NCBI RefSeq assembly: GCF_050633145.1
Contig: NZ_JBOEFY010000035.1
Coordinates: 62,001-126,000, forward strand
From: Kordia sp050633145
GTDB taxonomy: Bacteria > Bacteroidota > Bacteroidia > Flavobacteriales > Flavobacteriaceae
Direction of reading: 5' to 3'
DNA: 64,000 nucleotides
Both the position numbers and the translations under genes were made by a program. Of this stretch, positions 1 through 7,263 are shown one piece after another (position 1 is the first letter of the stretch; the number at the start of each line of letters is the position of its first letter). The notes below the pieces were generated by a model. It saw nothing but the letters and a program-made list of their open reading frames with translations. It had not been told where the DNA came from and did no database searches.

Positions 1-555
1 TTGTTACAACGTGGTGTTGAACGAATAGTCGTTTTTATCAATACAGATACACCAATCACTGTAGATTTATCGCCAAGCGCTAATTGTCCGCCACAAGCAA
101 GTCAAATAGATAGTGATTTATTTCCACTATTTGGATATCCTATAGGAAATCATATCAACAATCAAATTTTTACAAAAAAAGATTTTAAGACAGTATACGA
201 TGGTTTGAGTACTGCCAAAAAAGAAGGCAGATCAGTTATGACAAAAACAACATTGAGAACTGTAAAAAATAAATGGTGGGGAATTCCTGCTGGGCACAAA
301 GTTGAAATTTTATGGGTGTACAATGAAACAGTTCCCGAATGGCAAAACAAATTAAAAGAGCCAGTATTAAATCAAATCTGTCTAGGTCCAAAAGGTCAAT
401 TTCCAGATTTTCCTTTATACAAACTTATCTTTGAGAATGGTTTGACAAAAGGAATTTCATTGACAAAAGCGCAAGTAAATTTATTGTATCAATTAAGTGC
501 TTGGAACGTATATAGTAATAAGGAAGTTTTTGATTTTATAAAGAAAAAGAAGTAA
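1..555 (+). CDS. C-terminal fragment of a hypothetical protein, possibly patatin/cPLA2-like
   Basis: The reading frame is open from the first base, so the gene is cut by the window edge and the TTG at base 1 is not a real start. About 184 residues remain. The stretch LQRGVERIVVFINTD near the beginning and QVNLLYQLSAWNVYSN near the end resemble the later part of patatin or cytosolic phospholipase A2-like domains, where a conserved strand of this kind follows the catalytic Asp. The catalytic Ser region, if any, lies outside the window. A Trp-rich loop (KNKWWGIPAGHKVEILWVYN) and a lysine-rich end are visible. The family call is a weak resemblance; that this is a true coding region is much more certain. 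Confidence 0.6.
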   Translation: MLQRGVERIVVFINTDTPITVDLSPSANCPPQASQIDSDLFPLFGYPIGNHINNQIFTKKDFKTVYDGLSTAKKEGRSVMTKTTLRTVKNKWWGIPAGHKVEILWVYNETVPEWQNKLKEPVLNQICLGPKGQFPDFPLYKLIFENGLTKGISLTKAQVNLLYQLSAWNVYSNKEVFDFIKKKK

Positions 556-649
556 ACTATTTGTTTTTCAACTGTTTATAGCTATTCGTAATGTTTCGTA
601 TTTTTATCGTACTAAACATGTATTCGATAATAGTTGAAAAGACAAACCA

Positions 650-1870
650 ATGAAAAGCACAAAACTCCAAATACAGAATAAAAAAGGGCATAACTTAAAT
701 GCATATTTAGAATTGCCTGCGAATCAAAAACCACACTATTACGCCATTTTTGCACATTGCTTTACATGTAGCAGTAGCTTAAATGCCGTAAAAAATATCA
801 GTAGAACGTTGACAACACATGGTTTTGGCGTGGTACGATTCGATTTTACAGGTTTGGGTAGGAGTGAAGGCGAGTTTGCAGAAAGCCATTTTTCTGGAAA
901 TGTAGAAGATTTAGTAGCAGTTCATGAATATATGAAAACTAATTTTCAAGCACCTAGTTTATTAGTTGGTCATTCGCTTGGTGGCGCAGCAGTATTGGTT
1001 GCAGCTTCGAAATTAGATGATATAAAAGCAGTAGCTACCATTGGCGCACCGGCAAATGTAAGTCATGTAAAACACTTGTTTTCGCACGATATTCATAAAG
1101 TTCAAGATGATGCAGATGTTCAGGTGAATATTGGTGGAAGACCGTTTGTGATTAATAAAGAATTTGTGACAGATTTTGATAAAACAGACTTACCTACAAT
1201 CGTAAAAAACTTGCGTAAACCTTTATTAATTCTGCATTCGCCAACTGATACGATTGTTGGAATTGAAAATGCAAAAGAATTGTATGTAAACGCACATCAT
1301 CCGAAAAGTTTTGTGTCGTTAGATAATGCCGATCACTTATTAATGCAAGAAAGAGACAGTCGCTATGCTGGAAATATGATCGGATCTTGGGTTGAGCGTT
1401 ATTTTCCAAAGCAAGAAAACAAAATGTTAGATACCGAAGGCGAACACTTAATCGGGCATTTGAATTTGGTAGAAGATAATTTCACCACTAAGATTCAGAT
1501 GAAAAATCACAATTTAATTGCAGACGAACCTATTTCAGTTGGTGGAGATGACTTCGGACCTTCGCCATATCAATTGTTATACGCAGGTTTGGCCGCCTGT
1601 ACAACCATGACACTAAAAATGTATGCCAATCGTAAAGGTTGGGACTTACAAGAAGTGTTTGTATACATTTCGCACAGTAAAAAGAAAAATACAGAACTTG
1701 GTATTGAGATGGAGAAACCAACACGCATAGACTTTATTACGAAGAAGTTAAAATTTGTTGGTGATCTTTCAGACGAACAAAAACAACGCTTAAAAGAAAT
1801 TGCAGCAAAATGTCCTGTTCATAAGACCTTGGCGAGTCAAGTCGTGTTTGAGAGTGAAGTTGTTAACTAG
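650..1870 (+). CDS. Bifunctional alpha/beta hydrolase - OsmC family protein
   Basis: Two domains are fused. Residues about 1-255 form an alpha/beta hydrolase with the nucleophile elbow GHSLGG (107-112, Ser109), an acid in HSPTD (Asp200) and a base in NADHLL (His229), so the triad is complete. Residues about 265-406 form an OsmC/Ohr-type domain with its two redox cysteines at Cys317 (AACTTM) and Cys388 (KCPVHK). OsmC proteins reduce organic hydroperoxides in the cytoplasm; the hydrolase substrate is unknown. This fusion is a known architecture in Bacteroidetes and Proteobacteria. There is no signal peptide, consistent with a cytosolic oxidative-stress role. It stands alone with 94 bp upstream. 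Confidence 0.92.
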   Translation: MKSTKLQIQNKKGHNLNAYLELPANQKPHYYAIFAHCFTCSSSLNAVKNISRTLTTHGFGVVRFDFTGLGRSEGEFAESHFSGNVEDLVAVHEYMKTNFQAPSLLVGHSLGGAAVLVAASKLDDIKAVATIGAPANVSHVKHLFSHDIHKVQDDADVQVNIGGRPFVINKEFVTDFDKTDLPTIVKNLRKPLLILHSPTDTIVGIENAKELYVNAHHPKSFVSLDNADHLLMQERDSRYAGNMIGSWVERYFPKQENKMLDTEGEHLIGHLNLVEDNFTTKIQMKNHNLIADEPISVGGDDFGPSPYQLLYAGLAACTTMTLKMYANRKGWDLQEVFVYISHSKKKNTELGIEMEKPTRIDFITKKLKFVGDLSDEQKQRLKEIAAKCPVHKTLASQVVFESEVVN

Positions 1871-1892
1871 ACTTACTTAGATTGTTGGACTT
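1868..1892 (+). repeat. 25-bp dispersed repeat, copy 1
   Basis: It begins with TAGACTTACTTAGAT and overlaps the stop of the hydrolase-OsmC gene. It matches 23 of 25 positions with the copy at 3157-3181, which also sits just after a stop codon. Function unknown. Confidence 0.5.
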
Positions 1893-2125
1893 CTTAGATT
1901 CTTAGTTTTTATATTTTATCATTACTATCTGATTGCCTGTATGGATTTTATTTTCAGGTGTTTATACTCGTTGCGTAAGAATTTTTTTAACTTTAAATTT
2001 ACCAAACTGCAAATCATCAACTAGGTAATATTTCTATCTTAAGTTTGATATTCAGTTTGAATTTCATGGCAAAAATCGATAGTAAATCGTCATGAAAGTT
2101 AATTAACGCATCTAAACCAATTCGT

Positions 2126-3148
2126 ATGCAATCACAATTAATGCAGGTATTCTCTGCAGCCTTTCAAGAATACACAACGCAAATTGATGACAAAGGGAAA
2201 AATTTATATCAAAACTTATTTGAAGAATATTTTGGTGAACGATGGGAAGCGCCTGCTATCACAGATGCAAACCCAAAAATTGAATTTCCAGAGTATTCAG
2301 AATTGTTAGCCTCAAATTCGCCAATTGTATGGAAACATGTCAAAATTGGCACTTATGATCATCCTCCATATTGTTATAGAGAAGATGATGGCAAATGGCA
2401 AGGTTGGGAATATGATATAGCAGAAGCTGTAAAGGAAATTATCATAAATCATTACAGTGAAATTGCTACATTAAATTTTGAATGGATTGCTGCACCAATA
2501 GAAGAAGAAGACCTTCCAATGGACGGTTCAGACAACGATGATATTAAAGAAATTCTGTTAGAAGGACTTAGAAATAAAGAATATCACATGGTATTTTCAG
2601 GTACCTTAGTAAAAGGAGATCAAACAGGAAATATGATGGAGAATGCTACAGAAAAGGAAGAAGACGATTATGAATTTGGTGCTCCTACCAGTAATTTTTA
2701 TGTAAGTGGTTTGTACACCGGAAGAGGCAATTTTGGAGAAATCCCTGTTGATTCAGCGGAACTGATGCTTAAAAAGTTCGCAGAAAACAGCACCGAAGAA
2801 GCTCCTATTCGTATTGTTCATACTTCAAATGGTGGACAAACTAATATTGCCGCAAATGTAGGCAATTGGATTACTAACAAATACAAAGGAGAAGTTTCTG
2901 ATTGGGATGTTCACATTCCGTCACTTTTTACCCTTATTCAATATGGAGATCCGCATATTTACATTGGAGACATCTTGCAAATTATGGTCATAGCAAAAGA
3001 TAAAAAGAATTATCCAAACCTTCAAAACCTAAAACTCAATTTTGATGCTTTCAATAGTACTTCTGACTCGGAAGCCATTTCTCCAGATGAACCAGCTTCA
3101 GGAAAACTGCCTATGCAAATTGCTCCGTATGCGCTTCTTACGACTTAA
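2126..3148 (+). CDS. Cytosolic protein with solute-binding-protein-like fold
   Basis: This is a 340-residue protein. The segment from about residue 68 (VWKHVKIGTYDHPPYCY, then GKWQGWEYDIAEAV) matches the opening strand and helix of family 3 periplasmic solute-binding proteins, where a short strand is followed by a ligand-binding aromatic and a GxxxDhxxAh helix. Later parts (ILLEGLRNKEYHMVFSGT; ELMLKKFAE) are also compatible with that fold. There is no signal peptide or lipobox, no transporter genes are adjacent, and the N-terminal 60 residues are acidic and helical. It may therefore bind a small molecule in the cytosol or be exported by another route. The ligand cannot be inferred. Confidence 0.6.
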   Translation: MQSQLMQVFSAAFQEYTTQIDDKGKNLYQNLFEEYFGERWEAPAITDANPKIEFPEYSELLASNSPIVWKHVKIGTYDHPPYCYREDDGKWQGWEYDIAEAVKEIIINHYSEIATLNFEWIAAPIEEEDLPMDGSDNDDIKEILLEGLRNKEYHMVFSGTLVKGDQTGNMMENATEKEEDDYEFGAPTSNFYVSGLYTGRGNFGEIPVDSAELMLKKFAENSTEEAPIRIVHTSNGGQTNIAANVGNWITNKYKGEVSDWDVHIPSLFTLIQYGDPHIYIGDILQIMVIAKDKKNYPNLQNLKLNFDAFNSTSDSEAISPDEPASGKLPMQIAPYALLTT

Positions 3149-3156
3149 TTGTTTTA

Positions 3157-3181
3157 TAGACTTACTTAGATAGTTAGACTT
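3157..3181 (+). repeat. 25-bp dispersed repeat, copy 2
   Basis: Near-identical to 1868-1892 (two mismatches) and likewise placed within about 10 bp of a stop codon. Two copies so close together, both at gene ends, suggest a repeat family associated with 3' ends. Confidence 0.5.
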
Positions 3182-3307
3182 TGTTTCATCTTTGATTTGC
3201 TGAGAGGTCAAAATATAATAATCGAAAACAGCTAATTCTTTTATTCAATTCTATAGCAGTTCATTAAATATTAAGATGTACTTTCGCCGCTTCAAATAAA
3301 ATTTGAC

Positions 3308-3757
3308 ATGAAACGCATAAACGAATACAAGAAACTCTTTGGAGTCGAAAACGAAATCGAGTTAAAGACCTTAAAGAAGAGTTACCGTAACTTGGTAAAA
3401 GAATGGCATCCAGATAAGTTTCAAAATGGAGATGCTTTACAGGAAGAAGCAGAACTCAATAGCCGAAAAATTATTGACGGATATCATTTTTTAGTAAGTA
3501 TTGCACCAGAAACGAAAGAAAAGAACTTGCCAGAATATACAGAAACAATTACTAATTCAGCTATTGCAGATTACCAACACAAAGGTTTATTGTTAGAATT
3601 GACTTTTACTGATGGTGCTACGTATGAATATTTTGGAGTTACCAAACAGGTTTTTCAAAAAATGATGAGTGCTGGGAATCTAAATCGTTTTGCAAAACGT
3701 AATATATACCCTAAGTATATGTATAGAAGAACGCAGCGCACATTAGAAACTGCATAA
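3308..3757 (+). CDS. J-domain protein with C-terminal KTSC domain
   Basis: A 149-residue protein of two parts. Residues 1-70 form a short J domain with helix II ending in KEWHPDKF; the HPD tripeptide (34-36) that stimulates DnaK ATPase is intact. Residues about 83-146 (ADYQHKGLLLELTFTDG, then TYEYFGVTKQVFQKMM and FAKRNIYPKYMYRR) look like a KTSC domain, a small fold often found alone or next to RNA/ribosome-associated domains. No G/F linker or zinc finger is present, so this is a type III J protein. It lies 80 bp upstream of a cold-shock gene in the same direction, which hints at a stress role. Confidence 0.8.
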   Translation: MKRINEYKKLFGVENEIELKTLKKSYRNLVKEWHPDKFQNGDALQEEAELNSRKIIDGYHFLVSIAPETKEKNLPEYTETITNSAIADYQHKGLLLELTFTDGATYEYFGVTKQVFQKMMSAGNLNRFAKRNIYPKYMYRRTQRTLETA

Positions 3758-3838
3758 TAAATAAGCATACATACTGTTGTCATTCTTGGCACAGTAATTG
3801 AATAGAAATAAGTATTATTAAAAATTAAATATATTACA

Positions 3839-4030
3839 ATGAGTAAAGGAACAGTAAAGTTTTTCAATGATGCCAAAGGATTTGGTTTCATAACGGAAGA
3901 AGGTTCAAACAAAGAACATTTTGTTCACATTTCAGGTTTAATCGATGAAATTCGCGAAGGTGATGAAGTTGAATTCGATCTGCAAGAAGGAAGAAAAGGT
4001 TTAAACGCAGTAAACGTCAAAGTTATTTAA
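3839..4030 (+). CDS. Cold-shock domain protein (CspA family)
   Basis: A 63-residue single cold-shock domain. Both RNA-binding motifs are intact: RNP1 KGFGFIT (13-19) and RNP2 HFVHIS (27-32), within a beta-barrel beginning MSKGTVKFFN. Such proteins bind single-stranded RNA or DNA and melt mRNA structure, usually in cold or stationary phase. Length and start are typical for the family. The gene is followed by a strong intrinsic terminator, so it ends a transcription unit. The 80-bp gap upstream could hold its own promoter or a structured leader. Confidence 0.96.
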   Translation: MSKGTVKFFNDAKGFGFITEEGSNKEHFVHISGLIDEIREGDEVEFDLQEGRKGLNAVNVKVI

Positions 4031-4051
4031 ATATATACTTCAAAGTTTTAC

Positions 4052-4083
4052 AAAAGCCCATCAATGATTGATGGGCTTTTTTT
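4052..4083 (+). terminator. Intrinsic terminator after the cold-shock gene
   Basis: AAAAGCCCATCAA pairs with TTGATGGGCTTTT around a TGA loop and is followed by a run of T. It lies 22 bp after the stop codon. The hairpin is symmetric, but the opposing gene (4140-5843) also ends nearby, so it may act on both strands. Confidence 0.93.
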
Positions 4084-4139
4084 ATGGGCAAAATTTTGTA
4101 AAATAATTAGTTCTTTCGATAGAAACTGAATTTATAGCA

Positions 4140-5843
4140 CTATTTCTTTTTATCACCAGCATTAAAAGGTGTATCTGTAATAACAGGTCTTTTTCCAAAA
4201 TTAAAACTGAGCATTCCATCTCCATTTCCTTTCCAGTTCATATGACAACTAATACATCCTTGTTGATCAAAACTAGCAGAATCTACAGGGCCAAATGGTC
4301 GTGCTTTTTCCCAAAACCAGCGTACAGTACCATTTTTATCTTTCGCCTTATACATAATGGTTAGTTCTACCAAGTCACTAAAATGAGGTTCGCTTGGAGG
4401 AGTTGTTCTATAATTTTCTTTTAAAACAATACTTCCAACGGGCAAAGTAGTAAGTGTTTTTGGATTGTCTTTGTATGCATTTAAGGCAATATCGTTCACA
4501 TAAATTTTAATCATTTTCCCATGAGGATTTTCACCAGGAGTCGCTTTACTAAAGACATTCCATTCATCGTCGGGCCAAGTTTCCCATTTTTTATAAGGAT
4601 CAACGCGCATCACATATTTTAATAAGTCTGGTCCATTAGGTGCAGGCAATTTTGCAACAGGATTTTTTGCTCTTCCCATAACCCAACTAAAATCTGAATA
4701 TTTTGTAGGATTCGAAGAACGGGCAAATGCATGACAACCAATACAACTACTCGCTGTTTGATTAAAAGTCTCCATGCTACTATTTGCTAAATTTTGTAAT
4801 ATAGGGTTTCCAACTTTAGTAGTATCTGTAGGCCATTGTACACCAATAAGTTGGTAATGTTCCCAAACAGATTTTTTTGCATGTAACTTTTTTTGATAGT
4901 TTGCATTTGCTTTTTTAACCCAATCAGGAATAGGATTTTGTCTGGTTACTTGTGTCATTATTTGCTTCGGGCAATCAACTTGTCGGCTATTATTTTCACA
5001 AGAATCGATGGCTTTAGATGGATCATAAAAAGAAGGTGTAATTCCAGCTTTCTTTGTGGCTTCGGTTTCTACATTATCATTTTGCTCAAAAGTCATCCAT
5101 ACAAAATTTGGATTAGATGGTGTTTTGTAAACAATATGAAGTCCCACCAATCCGACTAATTGTTCTGAACAGTATTGTATATTATTTTTCACTATTTCTG
5201 GGAAAGAATCCTTTTGAATAGAATCACTAGCAGGAATGTACACAATAGCTTTAGAAGTATAATAACGACTTGTATCATCTTTTTTGGGATCTAAAATCCG
5301 CCAAGAAGCTTTCAGTTCCATACTTCCCACAGGAAATTTGATATCACTTCCAGCTTGTTTTAAAGCATTATAAAATTGATTTTTTAAGACATATTCAAAC
5401 ATTGGTTTGTTCATATACACCTCATAATGTACCAAATTGGAATTTTTATCAATAAGCACGCCACCAACTGCTTGATTTGTTTCCGTAACTAACGGACTTA
5501 TTTTTGAAGTGGTTCTTAAAATTTTATGATTCATATTAATCGAATCACATACGGTTTGGTTTCCTGAACTTGGTTTTCCCCAAGCAGCAGGCGTTTCAGC
5601 ATTGGGTAAAAAGATATCATAGGCTTCTTTGTAGTTTTCCCAAAGTGTTCCAGTTCCATCTGTTGTAGGTGTATTAATTGCTAAAAAAGTATCCCATGCA
5701 AACGTAGCTGCTTCATTTGATGTTGCTCCAGAACGTAAGTCTGTTGGGAGTTTATCACTTATAGCAGCATATTCAGGCTTAGCAATATCTTTACAACTAG
5801 TTAGTAAACAAAATAATATGAGTACATAAAAGAAAGGCTTCAT
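4140..5843 (-). CDS. Di-heme cytochrome c lipoprotein with cytochrome P460-like domain
   Basis: A 567-residue lipoprotein with lipobox LTSC (Cys17). Two c-type heme sites are present: CIGCH at 367-371 and CISCH at 530-534. The C-terminal part (about 405-550) has the layout of the cytochrome P460 family: GSIVLKENY, then TIMYKAKDKNGTVRWFWEKA, then the CISCH site near the end. P460 proteins carry a heme cross-linked to a Lys and oxidise hydroxylamine or related substrates, but whether the cross-link Lys is present cannot be judged here. The N-terminal 350 residues are not recognised. It is likely anchored facing the periplasm or cell surface. It is monocistronic and convergent with the cold-shock gene. 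Confidence 0.75.
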   Translation of the reverse strand: MKPFFYVLILFCLLTSCKDIAKPEYAAISDKLPTDLRSGATSNEAATFAWDTFLAINTPTTDGTGTLWENYKEAYDIFLPNAETPAAWGKPSSGNQTVCDSINMNHKILRTTSKISPLVTETNQAVGGVLIDKNSNLVHYEVYMNKPMFEYVLKNQFYNALKQAGSDIKFPVGSMELKASWRILDPKKDDTSRYYTSKAIVYIPASDSIQKDSFPEIVKNNIQYCSEQLVGLVGLHIVYKTPSNPNFVWMTFEQNDNVETEATKKAGITPSFYDPSKAIDSCENNSRQVDCPKQIMTQVTRQNPIPDWVKKANANYQKKLHAKKSVWEHYQLIGVQWPTDTTKVGNPILQNLANSSMETFNQTASSCIGCHAFARSSNPTKYSDFSWVMGRAKNPVAKLPAPNGPDLLKYVMRVDPYKKWETWPDDEWNVFSKATPGENPHGKMIKIYVNDIALNAYKDNPKTLTTLPVGSIVLKENYRTTPPSEPHFSDLVELTIMYKAKDKNGTVRWFWEKARPFGPVDSASFDQQGCISCHMNWKGNGDGMLSFNFGKRPVITDTPFNAGDKKK

Positions 5844-5938
5844 GGTGGCAAGTTTTTTGGTTTTCGCAACATAAGATACTCTATATATACGACATACACT
5901 TAAAACAAGCTTTTAGTAGCTAAAAATCATTCCATTCT

Positions 5939-6583
5939 TCACTTAAATGTATAGCGTTGTTCTTCTGTTGAAGATGCTTTTAGTAATTGATGAAATGTCT
6001 TTATGGTATTAAAATTTCGGGTAATTTCTCCAGAAGCCGCAATTCCAGAAACACCGGTTTCTAGTATAGCTGTAACATCTGCTGTGGTAATGCCTCCAAC
6101 ACCAATAATAGGTGTTTCGGTGTTTAATTCGTCTATAATTGCCCTGTAACCATTTACACCTAAAATCGGAGGTAAATTGTCTTTGGTTGTTGTAAATCTG
6201 AAAGGGCCTAAACCAATATAATCGACTTCTTTATTGAGTAATTTTTCACAGTCTTGCAAGGTGTTTGCTGTACCGCCAATCATTTGCCAAGTGTACACAT
6301 GCTTTCTTACAATCGTAGGGCAGGAGTCTATTTTTTCTAAATGAACACCATCTGCCTTCACTTCTTTTGCTATTTTATAATGGTCGTTAATTAGCAATCT
6401 TGTTTGAAAATGAGCTGTGATTTCTCTAGCTTCTTTGGCTAAGTTTAAAAGTTTTTTATCTGAAACATTTCTAAAGCGCAATTGTACCAATTCTGCACCA
6501 GATGAACATGCTCTTTGAATATTTTCCAATTGTTCTTTTGGAGAATCACCTTGTGTTATATAATGTAATTTAGGTATCATCAT
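5939..6583 (-). CDS. thiE: Thiamine phosphate synthase family protein (ThiE/TenI-like)
   Basis: A 214-residue TIM-barrel of the ThiE/TenI family. Visible motifs are VQLRFRN (33-39), INDH (65-68), ADGVHL (77-82), the phosphate and thiazole loop GLGPFRFTTTK (124-134) and the C-terminal phosphate-binding IIGVGGIT (159-166). ThiE joins HMP-PP and thiazole phosphate to form thiamine phosphate; TenI relatives act on the thiazole. The usual Gly-Gln after GVHL is replaced by EKI, and no other thi genes or TPP riboswitch are nearby, so a TenI-like or salvage role is possible. It lies one base after the stop of the upstream DEAD-like gene and probably shares its transcript. Confidence 0.82.
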   Translation of the reverse strand: MMIPKLHYITQGDSPKEQLENIQRACSSGAELVQLRFRNVSDKKLLNLAKEAREITAHFQTRLLINDHYKIAKEVKADGVHLEKIDSCPTIVRKHVYTWQMIGGTANTLQDCEKLLNKEVDYIGLGPFRFTTTKDNLPPILGVNGYRAIIDELNTETPIIGVGGITTADVTAILETGVSGIAASGEITRNFNTIKTFHQLLKASSTEEQRYTFK

Positions 6584-6584
6584 A

Positions 6585-7196
6585 CTAGACAGCCACTATT
6601 TTAGAATATTCCATAAAGTGAGATTCAAATCGTTTTAGTATCGGATGCATTTTTTCAGAATATACAACATACTGACATTTATCTATACTGTTTGTAATAG
6701 ACATCAATGCTGTATATGCTGATTTTTGAATTAGAAATTCGGCATCATCAACACTAAATATTTTTAATTGAGAAGTATTTAATCCATTTAATAACAACAA
6801 CTTATTCATAGCTATTGGCGTAGAAATAAGAATGTCTATACCTTCAAATATTTCTGATTTTTGTATGTCAACATGAAGTTGTTCATATCCTACATATACT
6901 CGTAACGAAGTATGTTTTGTGTAGGTTAAGAATGCATCATATAGTTCTAAAGCTTTTTCTTTATTTTCAACTATAATTACAGCTCTTGGAGCATTTCCAA
7001 CAGCTTCACACTTTAATTTGTGTAACGTTGTAAGGATCAATGCGGTTGTTTTTCCACTTCCTTTTAAAGCTGTGCAATAGACATTGGCGCCACTTTTTAT
7101 GACAGGAATGCTTTTGCTCTGAAAAGGAGTTGGCGTTACTATTTGGAGAGCTGCTAACTTCTCTTTTATATCAGCATGTAATTTTTTAAAAGGCAT
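6585..7196 (-). CDS. Stand-alone DEAD-box-like RecA domain protein, degenerate
   Basis: A 203-residue protein that covers only the first RecA lobe of a DEAD-box helicase. It has a Q-motif-like TPTPFQSKSIPVI (21-33), a Walker A ALKGSGKTT (43-51) and a motif Ib-like STPIAM (125-130). Motif II is VDDAEF (149-154) rather than DEAD, and motif III is VYSEKM instead of SAT. There is no second RecA lobe, so unwinding is unlikely; ATP binding may remain. The reading frame is intact and the gene abuts thiE, which argues for a maintained short protein rather than a fresh truncation. A full-length DEAD-box helicase is present at 61183-62523. Confidence 0.78.
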   Translation of the reverse strand: MPFKKLHADIKEKLAALQIVTPTPFQSKSIPVIKSGANVYCTALKGSGKTTALILTTLHKLKCEAVGNAPRAVIIVENKEKALELYDAFLTYTKHTSLRVYVGYEQLHVDIQKSEIFEGIDILISTPIAMNKLLLLNGLNTSQLKIFSVDDAEFLIQKSAYTALMSITNSIDKCQYVVYSEKMHPILKRFESHFMEYSKIVAV

Positions 7197-7243
7197 AGGA
7201 ATAAAGAACTAACTGTTTCGTGCAGTATTTATACTAATTGCGG

Positions 7244-7251
7244 CAAATATA
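7244..7251 (-). promoter_or_regulatory. Putative -7 box for the DEAD-like/thiE unit
   Basis: The minus strand reads TATATTTG, a match to the Bacteroidetes -7 consensus TAnnTTTG, about 48 bp upstream of the ATG at 7196. No clear -33 TTG was found. Confidence 0.45.
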
Positions 7252-7263
7252 CTGCGTATGTCC

